Assembly: GCA_021772705.1 (NCBI GenBank)
Contig: JAJFLN010000161.1
Location: 1 to 6,516, forward strand
Reading direction: 5' to 3'
DNA length: 6,516 nucleotides
DNA from: Candidatus Cloacimonadota bacterium
GTDB taxonomy: Bacteria; Muiribacteriota; UBA6191; JACPRK01
How positions within the stretch are numbered: position 1 is the first letter of the stretch; the number at the start of each line of letters is the position of its first letter. Positions 1-6,501 of the stretch are shown piece after piece. A program made the translations under genes and the position numbers. The notes beneath the pieces were generated by a model. It was not told the origin of the DNA, did no database searches, and was given only the letters and a program-made list of their open reading frames with translations.

Positions 1-82
1 GCCCCTGGACCCGGATGAACAGGTCGAGCTTTCGTATGTCATTCAAGTGTTCATCACCACTCTCAGTCCCACCAGTCCAAAT

Positions 83-133
83 GGGGGTTTGGGGGAGCTG
101 GCTCCCCCAACGGGGTGTGGGGCTGAGCCCCAC
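83..133. repeat. REP-like double hairpin
   Basis: Two strong inverted repeats lie back to back. The first has arms TTGGGGGAGC (89-98) and GCTCCCCCAA (101-110), perfectly complementary around two bases. The second has arms GTGGGGC (117-123) and GCCCCAC (127-133) around TGA. A G-run (83-87) precedes them. Neither is followed by a T tract, so an intrinsic terminator is unlikely. Paired GC-rich hairpins between genes are typical of REP/BIME-type repeats in many bacterial genomes. Only one copy is visible here, so repeat status is inferred from its form. Confidence 0.45.
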
Positions 134-157
134 TACAACAAGATCCGTCTTATCTCA

Positions 158-179
158 CTGGCATTGCATTTAGTGCCAG
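158..179. promoter_or_regulatory. Operator-like dyad upstream of the cyclase gene
   Basis: CTGGCA (158-163) and TGCCAG (174-179) form a perfect 6-bp inverted repeat with an AT-rich 10-base spacer, TTGCATTTAG. The geometry fits a binding site for a dimeric helix-turn-helix regulator about 190 bases before the first gene. The arms are short and such dyads arise by chance, so this is only a candidate. Confidence 0.2.
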
Positions 180-278
180 CTCCCGTGGCACCGTGACTCC
201 TGAGCTGCCAGAGGCTGCGGCCAGCCGACTTGAGACCCGGTGCGTCCATGCAGCGCACTCCCGGCACCCGAGGCCCGC

Positions 279-307
279 TTGTCTCCCTCTCTAGGAAGTG
301 TTACGGT
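279..307 (+). promoter_or_regulatory. Weak sigma-70-like promoter candidate
   Basis: TTGTCT (279-284) and TACGGT (302-307) are separated by 17 bases, the preferred spacing for a housekeeping sigma promoter. Each hexamer matches only about half of the consensus. Transcription starting around 314 would include the ATG at 373 but exclude the upstream GTG at 298, which agrees with the start chosen for the cyclase. Evidence is weak. Confidence 0.2.
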
Positions 308-372
308 TCTCAACGTGGATCTCGTTCCTGGGAGCGGGATTCCGCGATTCGGCCTCCCACCGTGGCATTGGC

Positions 373-2487
373 ATGAAATACCCATACCCCTTCAATCGAA
401 TCTGGGCGAAGATCAGCCTGCTGCTGATACTGATCACCTTCCTTCCCCTCTCGATCCTGGGGTATATGGCCGTCACGATCCAGCAGAACATGGTGACCAG
501 CCAGGTCCGGGGGATGAACTACGGGTTTTCCCGCCTCATCGCCTTCCAGATCTACTCGATCATGCGCAATGCCCGGGCGGGCCTGGATACGATGGCATTC
601 TCCAGGGACATTGCCAGCGTCGACAGGAACCGGATTCAGCCGATCCTGAGGAACTTCCTTCAGAACAATCCGATCTTCGACGGCGTCTCGGTCTATGGAT
701 TCGACAAGAACCTGATCGCCCACGCCGGACGACAGCTTCCACTCGAGAATCCCGGCTCCTTGTTCACGTCGGCTGCCTTCGATCGGTACGGCGGCGCCAC
801 CATCGGCCGGGCCGGCGAGGCCCAGTTCAAACGGCTCATCTACTCCGACGACGGCCTGATCCATGGCGCCCTGGTGGCTGCCCTGAACCAGGATCTTCTG
901 GCCAGGACCCTCAACGAGATCCTGAGTCTCCTGACCCAGGCATACGCCAACCTGAACATCTACGTTCTGGACTCCGATTACCGGGTCATCGCCTCGACTA
1001 AACAGGCGCCATTCATCGAGGGCAACCACTTCGCCACCTGGTCCGACGACCCTCAGGTGGTGAACCGGTTCCAGCTGTCCCTGAAGGACTTGCCGGGCCA
1101 TAGCTACGAGACGCCTCCCTGGTGGATCGTCAACATCGCCAAGCCCGGCGCCCTGGTGAGCTTGCTCCAGCTTCAGGACAGGGTGATGCAGATCGCCACC
1201 TTCACGGGTCTGATAGCGCTGCTCTTTGGCAGCCTCTTCGGCAGGACCTTCATCACCATGCCCTTGCAGCGTCTCGTCGGCGCGGCGTTCACCATCTCCC
1301 AGGGCGACCTGGGAAGGCCGGTTCCCCTGGTCAGCCACGACGAGGTGGGTGAACTGGCGGAGGCCTTCGAGGTCATGCGGGTCAACCTGAAACGCATGCA
1401 GGCGGACCTGCGAGAGAAGTTCGACGAGGTCCAGACCCTCTACGGCGTGGCCAAGGACATCAGCCTGACCCTCAACTTCGGGGACCTGCTGGAGCTGATC
1501 CTGGACCGGGCGATGAAGATCGTCATGGCCGACCGAGGCTCGATCATGATCCTGGAGGAGTCGTCTCAGGAGCTGACGATCCACGCAGCCAAGGGCATCG
1601 ACAAGGAGGTCATCGAGAAGTCCAGGGTCAAGCTCGGAGACCGGGTGAGTGGCTTCGTGCTCCAGACCGGTCGTCCCATGCTGATCGTCGACACTCTGAA
1701 GAGCCCCAATTTCTCCAAGTTGAAGGACGGCAACATCGCTGGAGGCACCATGCTATCGGTCCCCCTGATTGCCAAGGACAAACGGCTCGGGGTGCTCAAC
1801 ATCAGCAAGTCCACCCCCTACACTCTGGACGAGCGGGACCTGGAGCTGTTCACCGGCCTGGCCCACCAGGCAGCCATCGCCATCGAAAATGCCCGGCTCT
1901 ACACCCTGGCCATCACCGATGAACTGACACAGCTCTACATTCGCCGCTTCTTCTACCAGCGCTTGAACGAGGAGCTTCGCAGGGCACGGCGATACAAGGG
2001 CGCCTGCACGGTGATGATCCTGGACATCGATCACTTCAAGAAGTTCAACGACACCTACGGTCACCCTCAGGGCGATCTGGTCCTGGTCCACGTGGCCCGG
2101 ATACTCAAGTCCTGTATGCGCAAGGTCGACATCGTCAGTCGCCTGGGTGGTGAAGAGTTCGCCGTGGTCTGCCCCGAGCTTCCCACGGAGGCAGCGGCTG
2201 TCCCGGCGGAGCGAATTCGCCACAGCATCGAGACCGCCAGGCTCGATCTGGGAGGCGTCAAGGTCAACGTCACGGTCAGCATCGGGCTGGCCGATTTCCC
2301 GCGCCATGCCCGGACCCAGGAAGACCTGATCGAGCGTTCCGACCAGGCCCTTTATCATGCCAAGCACACCGGCCGGAACCGGGTCTGTACTTACGACGAA
2401 GTCCCTCGTGAGACAGATGATGGCGACGAGGACCCCGAGAACAGTTCACCCGAAGACAATCGAGCACCGGACCCCAAGACCCCGTGA
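373..2487 (+). CDS. Membrane diguanylate cyclase (Cache-HAMP-GAF-GGEEF)
   Basis: This enzyme condenses two GTP into cyclic di-GMP at the inner membrane. The 704-residue product has a first membrane helix at about 12-34, then an external region of about 235 residues that looks Cache-like (an FDGVSVYGFD stretch, then NIYVLDSDYRVIAS). A second helix follows at about 273-296, then HAMP (about 293-350), a short coiled segment, GAF (about 355-508) and GGDEF (about 514-675). Catalytic features are complete: metal ligand D551 in DIDHFK, ND at 559-560, GHPQGD at 563-568 and GGEEF at 592-596. The I-site R583xxD586 is present, so product inhibition is expected. The C-terminal tail is acidic and probably disordered. 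ATG 373 is preferred because it puts a short basic N-terminus before the first helix. The frame also opens at GTG 298 (729 residues), but that adds an unconvincing extension. Neither start has a well-placed Shine-Dalgarno. The stop overlaps the next gene by GTGA. Confidence 0.93.
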   Translation: MKYPYPFNRIWAKISLLLILITFLPLSILGYMAVTIQQNMVTSQVRGMNYGFSRLIAFQIYSIMRNARAGLDTMAFSRDIASVDRNRIQPILRNFLQNNPIFDGVSVYGFDKNLIAHAGRQLPLENPGSLFTSAAFDRYGGATIGRAGEAQFKRLIYSDDGLIHGALVAALNQDLLARTLNEILSLLTQAYANLNIYVLDSDYRVIASTKQAPFIEGNHFATWSDDPQVVNRFQLSLKDLPGHSYETPPWWIVNIAKPGALVSLLQLQDRVMQIATFTGLIALLFGSLFGRTFITMPLQRLVGAAFTISQGDLGRPVPLVSHDEVGELAEAFEVMRVNLKRMQADLREKFDEVQTLYGVAKDISLTLNFGDLLELILDRAMKIVMADRGSIMILEESSQELTIHAAKGIDKEVIEKSRVKLGDRVSGFVLQTGRPMLIVDTLKSPNFSKLKDGNIAGGTMLSVPLIAKDKRLGVLNISKSTPYTLDERDLELFTGLAHQAAIAIENARLYTLAITDELTQLYIRRFFYQRLNEELRRARRYKGACTVMILDIDHFKKFNDTYGHPQGDLVLVHVARILKSCMRKVDIVSRLGGEEFAVVCPELPTEAAAVPAERIRHSIETARLDLGGVKVNVTVSIGLADFPRHARTQEDLIERSDQALYHAKHTGRNRVCTYDEVPRETDDGDEDPENSSPEDNRAPDPKTP

Positions 2488-3947
2488 AGCGATTCATCGA
2501 CTCGACTCTCTGGCTCCTCCGGACCACCCGCATCCGATGGCGCGTCATGTCCTTCTTCGCTCTGGCCACGACCATGGGCGCCCTCAGCATGGCCCACCTG
2601 GTCGAGCGGCGCCTCCTGCCTCAGGCCTACGGATGGCTCTTCTTGATGCTCGGCGCCTCCCTTGCCCTCGGCTGGTTCTTGGCCCGCTCCATCGATGGGC
2701 CTCTCGCCGATCTGCAGAGCAAGATCGACAGCCTCGTCAAGGACGGTGACGACCCGGTGCTGACGGATCGAACCGATGACGAGTTCGCCGACCTCTACGA
2801 GAGCCTCAATCAGTACGTCCTGCTCAGGAACAGCGAAGACGCGAACCGGGCCAGCGACGGAGACGATCCCGCAGCGCCCCCACGCCGGTCAAGAGAACTG
2901 ACGGGACTCAGGCTGCTTCTCGCCCAGGCCGAGGGGCTGCAGACGGCCTACGACTTCACTGAGGGATGCGGACAGCTGCTGGCTGCCTGCAATGCCCACC
3001 TCCGGCTGGACTGGTCTTCGATCTGTCTCCTGGATCCGGCGGGAGAACAGCTGACCCTGACAGCATCGTCGGGCCTCTCGGAGGAGCTGTCTCAACAGCT
3101 CGCATTCCGAGGCGGCAAGGCCGCCGGTTACGCCGCCAACGAGGGCGTCTCGGGTCAGGTAGTGAACCAGGGAGAACCCGTGGTCCTCGACAAGGGCGAT
3201 AGAGATCCCCGATTTCGCAAGTTCGGCGGTACGGCCGCCGAGACAGAGCGGGTCCGGACTCTGGCCTGCCTGCCTCTGAAGGCCGGAGACGAGGTCGTCG
3301 GCATCGGCAACTTCATCAACATCTCCTCACCTGCGGGATTCACGGAGCTGGACCTGACCTTCCTTCAGCACGTGATGTCCCTGGTGGCAGGTCTGCATCT
3401 GAAGATTCACGGGACCGACGAGGCTTTCCGGGAGGCCATCAGCGGACTTCACGGCCTGGGCTACTGGAAGAGTCTGTTCGCCGTCGAGTGTCAACGCTTC
3501 CGGCGCCGTCCCTCGAAGCTCTCTCTCCTGAAGCTGACCTGCGACTTCAAGGAGGCCAGCCCCTCCGCCTCGGAGCGCAACGATGCCCTGGCGGCCGTCG
3601 GCTCCGTTATCAGGGAAGGCCTCCGGAGCCAGGACGGGGCGGCCAGGAGCCGGGAGAGCTTCTACCTCTACATGCCTGACACGGACACCCTGGGCGCCCT
3701 GTTCCTGGCTGGCCGGCTGAAGGACCGGGTCGACAGCATCGGCAACGAATCTCCGGCCCGGTTCGAGACATCCATGGGCATCGCCTGCTGCCCCGAGAGC
3801 GTGACGGACCCGGAGCGGCTCATCGAGGCTTCCGATGACGCCGTCGAAGAGTCCTTCCGCATTGGCGATCACCGCCTGGTCTGCTATCAAGGAGACACAG
3901 CCACCGCCGAGAGCCGGCCTCAACAACCTGCCCGTCCAGTGGCCTGA
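2484..3947 (+). CDS. Membrane HAMP-GAF protein with degenerate GGDEF
   Basis: This is probably a c-di-GMP receptor or a partner of the neighbouring cyclase rather than an enzyme. The 487-residue product has membrane helices at about 20-40 and 48-70 with only a few residues between them, so it has no external sensor. A HAMP-like segment (about 66-115), a linker, GAF (about 154-310, with RDPRFRKF) and a GGDEF-fold domain (about 318-470) follow. In that domain the signature is SRESF (389-393) and the metal-binding DxD is reduced to TCD, so synthase activity is not expected. R381-S-Q-D384 sits where the RxxD inhibitory site should be, and SMGIA further on matches the conserved SIGxA strand. PelD, a known c-di-GMP receptor, likewise joins membrane helices, GAF and a dead GGDEF with an intact I-site, but it has four helices and I see no other pel genes. 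The GTG start overlaps the preceding stop and lacks a Shine-Dalgarno, which suggests translational coupling. Confidence 0.88.
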   Translation: MKRFIDSTLWLLRTTRIRWRVMSFFALATTMGALSMAHLVERRLLPQAYGWLFLMLGASLALGWFLARSIDGPLADLQSKIDSLVKDGDDPVLTDRTDDEFADLYESLNQYVLLRNSEDANRASDGDDPAAPPRRSRELTGLRLLLAQAEGLQTAYDFTEGCGQLLAACNAHLRLDWSSICLLDPAGEQLTLTASSGLSEELSQQLAFRGGKAAGYAANEGVSGQVVNQGEPVVLDKGDRDPRFRKFGGTAAETERVRTLACLPLKAGDEVVGIGNFINISSPAGFTELDLTFLQHVMSLVAGLHLKIHGTDEAFREAISGLHGLGYWKSLFAVECQRFRRRPSKLSLLKLTCDFKEASPSASERNDALAAVGSVIREGLRSQDGAARSRESFYLYMPDTDTLGALFLAGRLKDRVDSIGNESPARFETSMGIACCPESVTDPERLIEASDDAVEESFRIGDHRLVCYQGDTATAESRPQQPARPVA

Positions 3948-3949
3948 CC

Positions 3950-3957
3950 GGGACGGA
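3950..3957 (+). promoter_or_regulatory. Displaced Shine-Dalgarno-like site for tatD
   Basis: GGGACGGA lies just after the stop of the preceding gene and is the only purine-rich stretch in the leader. It is 43 bases from the ATG, too far to position a ribosome directly. If the 36-bp hexamer array were absent, the spacing would be 7 bases, which is normal. This suggests, without proving it, that the array expanded between an older ribosome site and the start codon. Confidence 0.3.
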
Positions 3958-3964
3958 ACCCGTT

Positions 3965-4000
3965 ATCGCCATCGCCATCGCAATCGCAATCGCAATCGCC
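3965..4000. repeat. Six-copy hexamer array abutting tatD start
   Basis: Six uninterrupted 6-bp units, ATCGCC or ATCGCA in the order C, C, A, A, A, C by last base, fill the 36 bases directly before the TatD ATG. The gap between genes is only 53 bases, so the array takes up most of it. Read in the tatD frame it would spell alternating Ile-Ala, but I found no start codon upstream in that frame within about 140 bases. The array therefore appears to be an untranslated leader. No purine-rich ribosome site lies inside it. Confidence 0.9.
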
Positions 4001-4792
4001 ATGTACTGCGACACCCACGCCCATATCAACGGAGAAGAGTACCGGGACGACCTGGACGACATCGTCGCACAGGCCCACGCCGACGGCCTGGCCTTCATCG
4101 TCGATGTCGGCATCGACACCGCCACGTCCCATCGCTCCATCGAGGTAGCCAGTCGGTTTCCCAACGTCTATGCCACCGTCGGAGTCCATCCCCACGAGGC
4201 GAAGACCGTGTCAGATGGCGAACTGAAGGATCTCCTGGACCTGCACGACCGGGAGAAGGTGGTGGCCCTGGGGGAGATGGGCCTGGACTACTTCTACGAC
4301 CACTCTCCTCGCCAGCGCCAGCGGGAGGTCTACAGCCTTCAGATCGAGTATGCCCTGGCCCGGGATCTGCCGGTGGTCATCCACGCCCGGGACGCAGTCC
4401 AGGAGGCCATCGACATCCTTGCCCGGGACTTCAAGACCTATCCCCGAGGCGTGTTCCACTGTTATGCTGGCGACTATCGGCAGGCGACTCAGCTTCTCGA
4501 TCAGGGGATGTTCGTCTCCTTCGGGGGGCCGGTCACATTCAAGAAGAACGATGCTCTTCGAGAGTTGATCGATAAGCTGCCCCTGGACCAGATGCTGATC
4601 GAAACCGACAGCCCCTATCTCACTCCCGAGCCCTTTCGAGGCAAGCGGAATGCGCCTCAGCACGTGAAGCTCGTGGCGGAGCGAATCGCCCAGATCAAGG
4701 GACTCACTCAGGAGGAGATTGGCCAGGTGACAACGGCCAACGCGTGCCGGCTCTTCGGCATTGCACCGCCGCGGCAGGAGGCTTCGGCGTGA
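4001..4792 (+). CDS. tatD: TatD-family metal-dependent DNase
   Basis: TatD proteins are cytoplasmic metal-dependent 3'-5' DNases of the amidohydrolase TIM-barrel superfamily, linked in other bacteria to DNA repair and DNA turnover. The 263-residue length is typical. The family motifs are in order: DTHAHI with H6 and H8, VGVHPHE, GEMGLDYF with metal ligand E92, VVIHAR with H128, FHCYAG with H153, ETDSPYLTPEP with D203, and RGKRNAP. The final helix carries the usual NACRLFGI. The ATG at 4001 is firm, because the metal-binding HxH must lie within the first ten residues and there is no nearby alternative start. Its leader is unusual: the hexamer array takes the place of a ribosome site. The gene lies between signalling genes and a TPR gene and overlaps the latter by GTGA. 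That may reflect shared transcription only. A paralogue such as YcfH or YjjV within the family cannot be excluded. Confidence 0.96.
   Translation: MYCDTHAHINGEEYRDDLDDIVAQAHADGLAFIVDVGIDTATSHRSIEVASRFPNVYATVGVHPHEAKTVSDGELKDLLDLHDREKVVALGEMGLDYFYDHSPRQRQREVYSLQIEYALARDLPVVIHARDAVQEAIDILARDFKTYPRGVFHCYAGDYRQATQLLDQGMFVSFGGPVTFKKNDALRELIDKLPLDQMLIETDSPYLTPEPFRGKRNAPQHVKLVAERIAQIKGLTQEEIGQVTTANACRLFGIAPPRQEASA
4776..4781 (+). promoter_or_regulatory. Strong ribosome-binding site deciding the TPR gene start
   Basis: AGGAGG ends 7 bases before the GTG at 4789 and 16 bases before the ATG at 4798. The first spacing is ideal and the second too long, so GTG is the start. The site lies inside the last codons of tatD. 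It is the only consensus ribosome site I can see in front of any of the four genes. Confidence 0.8.
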
Positions 4793-6444
4793 GAGTCATG
4801 CCGCTTCCCGTGCTGATTGCGGCAGGACTCGCCGCGTCTCTGTTCTGTGCTTTCCAGTACTCGGCGGCGGCGCCCCGCCAGAGGGTAGACCCCGCCATGT
4901 CTCGGGCCATGACAGCTCTCACAGCCGGGGAGTACGCCCGGGCCATCGAGATCTACGATCAGATCCTGTCCCAGTATCCGAGCCGGACCGAAGCCCACTT
5001 CCAGCGGGCCTTCGCTCAGGATCGGCTGGGCAAGTTTCGCGCCGCCATCGAGGGCTACGAGACGACTCTGCGCCTGAACCCTCAAGAGGTCCGGGCTCTG
5101 AACAATCTTGGCTTCCTGCTGGTCGATAGATCTCTCGACGTACCCAGGGGGGAGAAGCTCCTGACCCGGGCCATCACCCTGGCCCCGGACTTCGGTGCCG
5201 CCCATGACAGCCTGGGCTGGGCGGAGTACAGGAAGAAGAACTACGGCCGGGCCGAACAGCTGTTCCGCCTGGCGATCAAGAAGGATCCGGACAACCGATC
5301 CGCCTACTATCACGCAGGTGTGCTGACCCTGAAGCGGGGCGACTACGCCAGGGCAGCTATGTACCTCCGGAAGCTGACGGAAAGGGACCCCACTCACGCC
5401 CGAGGGCTCATGGGCCTGGGAATGGCCTACAAGCATCTGGGGCAGGTCCAGCGGGCCCAGGCAACTCTGGCCAGCGCCCTGGAAATCGTTGGCCGGGACT
5501 CCGCCCCGGGCCGGGAGATACTGCGGATGCTCAACGAACTGGGCCCCTACTACCCTGGCGCGTCATTGGACCGGTTCCTGGCGTCCAATCGAGACCAGAA
5601 ACCAAAGCTGGCAACCGGCCTGCCCCGTAACCCAACACGCGCGGCACGGCCGATCAACCCGGCCCTGGGCTCCCCTGCCGTGACAACGCCCAGCACTGCG
5701 TCACGAGGCGGATCCAGGGGCGCTTCGCGGCTGGACGATCCGTCCCGGAAAGCGGCAACCAGCGCCGATATGACGCGGGCCGGTGAGATCCGGGGGCCGG
5801 TGGTGAGTTTCAGGATGCGAGAAGGGGAACGGCCCAGTGTCTCCGACGATCTGCCCGGCGAATCGATACGACGTCTATCCTTGCTCGATGGCGATCTGGT
5901 CCAGCGCCATCTGCAGCTGGCAAACCTCTACGAGAAGAACGACCTCTGGCTCGACGCCGCCAGTCAGCTCCGGACGGTCATCAACCTGTCTCCCGCCAGC
6001 CCTGAGGCCCGCCAAGCCCGGGACCGGCTGGACGGAATGGGCGTTCATCCGCCACTGAACCGGGAGGCTCGCCTGGGCGGCTACCTCCGAATGGGAGAGG
6101 CGCTCGTGGAGCGCCGCGCCGACGAGGAAGCGAAGCTCCAGTACCAGAAGGTCCTGCTCGAGGAGCCCACCAGCCCGGTGGCCAACAAGGCCCTGGCCTA
6201 TCTGTACCTGAGGAGCGGCGACCTGGCCCGAGCCCTGTCACACATCGACAAGGCAATCGCCCGGGAGCCCCATTATCTGGAAGCCCTGCTGATCCGGGGG
6301 TACATCGAAGCACGAAGGCGGCAGTTCGACCGGTCGAGCCAGACCTTCCAGCGAGTGGCCCGGCTGGCGGAGCCGGAGTCCGAGATCCACGTCTACGCCT
6401 CCGACATGGCAAGCAAGATGCAGCGCTTCTCGACCCTGGAGTGA
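4789..6444 (+). CDS. Exported TPR-repeat protein with two TPR blocks
   Basis: Function unknown; the fold suggests a protein-binding scaffold in the envelope. Starting from GTG, the 551-residue product begins MRVMPLPVLIAAG and has a hydrophobic stretch at about 5-22 followed by SAAA (25-28). This fits a signal peptide or an uncleaved anchor. C20 is not in a good lipobox, so a lipoprotein is unlikely. Six TPR units follow (about 35-66, 67-99, 100-134, 135-168, 169-202 and 203-236), with typical pairs such as GEYARAIEIYDQIL and NYGRAEQLFRLAI. A linker rich in Pro, Arg, Ser, Thr and Ala (about 266-355) leads to a second block of about four less regular units (about 367-540), such as GDLARALSHIDKAIAREP. 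An ATG 45 bases upstream within tatD is in frame but would spoil the signal sequence. The gene overlaps tatD by GTGA. TPR proteins often serve polysaccharide export or outer-membrane assembly, but nothing here identifies a partner. Confidence 0.88.
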   Translation: MRVMPLPVLIAAGLAASLFCAFQYSAAAPRQRVDPAMSRAMTALTAGEYARAIEIYDQILSQYPSRTEAHFQRAFAQDRLGKFRAAIEGYETTLRLNPQEVRALNNLGFLLVDRSLDVPRGEKLLTRAITLAPDFGAAHDSLGWAEYRKKNYGRAEQLFRLAIKKDPDNRSAYYHAGVLTLKRGDYARAAMYLRKLTERDPTHARGLMGLGMAYKHLGQVQRAQATLASALEIVGRDSAPGREILRMLNELGPYYPGASLDRFLASNRDQKPKLATGLPRNPTRAARPINPALGSPAVTTPSTASRGGSRGASRLDDPSRKAATSADMTRAGEIRGPVVSFRMREGERPSVSDDLPGESIRRLSLLDGDLVQRHLQLANLYEKNDLWLDAASQLRTVINLSPASPEARQARDRLDGMGVHPPLNREARLGGYLRMGEALVERRADEEAKLQYQKVLLEEPTSPVANKALAYLYLRSGDLARALSHIDKAIAREPHYLEALLIRGYIEARRRQFDRSSQTFQRVARLAEPESEIHVYASDMASKMQRFSTLE

Positions 6445-6453
6445 CTCCGGGTC
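6432..6453 (+). terminator. Weak hairpin spanning the last stop codon
   Basis: GACCC (6432-6436) pairs with GGGTC (6449-6453), and GGAG (6438-6441) pairs with CTCC (6445-6448). One base is bulged and the stop codon TGA forms most of the loop. No T tract follows, so this is not a classical intrinsic terminator. It may protect the 3' end or be chance. Confidence 0.2.
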
Positions 6454-6472
6454 ACCGTTGGCCTCTTCTAGA

Positions 6473-6501
6473 ACGGGTGCATGTCCCGTAGGGGGTCCCC
6501 T
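6473..6501. other. Adjacent short dyads downstream of the TPR gene
   Basis: ACGGG (6473-6477) and CCCGT (6485-6489) form one inverted repeat with a 7-base loop. AGGGG (6490-6494) and CCCCT (6497-6501) form a second immediately next to it. An ATG at 6481 opens a frame to the window edge (MSRRGSPG...), but it lies inside the first loop and has no ribosome site, so I do not call a gene. The dyads could be part of a terminator or intergenic repeat cut by the window edge. Confidence 0.25.

Larger units (their letters stand above)
1..372. other. Upstream region without a supported gene
   Basis: I find no supportable gene in this stretch. One forward frame stays open from base 2 to a TGA at 194-196, but it runs straight through the hairpin pair at 83-133 and has no recognisable domain. 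At most its first 25 or so codons could be the tail of a preceding gene. What the region does hold is a GC-rich hairpin pair (83-133), a 22-bp dyad (158-179) and a weak promoter-like pair (279-307). It probably acts as the upstream boundary and leader of the four-gene cluster. Confidence 0.5.

Noticed and set aside
2..196. Possible C-terminal end of an upstream gene
   Set aside because: The frame is open from the window edge to TGA 194-196 but crosses the hairpin pair and matches no family I recognise. Another frame is open over nearly the same span, so openness is not informative.
186..200. TGGCAC resembling the -24 part of a sigma-54 promoter
   Set aside because: The required TTGC-type -12 element is absent at the correct spacing.
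240..1001. Forward frame of 253 codons overlapping the cyclase start
   Set aside because: Highly Arg/Pro/Gly-rich translation without domains, out of frame with the Cache-like region of the cyclase.
310..1584. Long open frame of 424 codons on the minus strand
   Set aside because: It lies wholly opposite the cyclase, whose domains are clear. Its translation has no recognisable domain and has the Gln/Val/Gly/Asp-rich composition expected of an antisense shadow in GC-rich DNA.
1753..2367. Minus-strand open frame of 204 codons
   Set aside because: It is opposite the conserved GAF and GGDEF domains and resembles no known protein; a codon-bias shadow.
2484..3947. Gene 2 as an active diguanylate cyclase
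   Set aside because: Both the GGDEF signature and the first metal Asp are missing, so GTP condensation is not expected despite the fold.
3965..4000. Hexamer array as a CRISPR or as an N-terminal extension of TatD
   Set aside because: Units are 6 bases with no spacers, so it is not CRISPR. No ATG, GTG or TTG precedes it in the tatD frame nearby, so it is not translated as part of TatD.
3835..4575. Forward frame of 246 codons across the gene 2/tatD junction, Arg/His/Pro-rich
   Set aside because: It is out of frame with both real genes. The Arg-His-Arg-Asn run is the hexamer array in another frame, and the rest is the shadow of tatD.
4789..4857. Lipoprotein signal with C20 in the TPR protein
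   Set aside because: Residues before the cysteine (S-L-F) do not fit a lipobox, since Phe at -1 is not accepted. A standard signal peptide or anchor explains it better.
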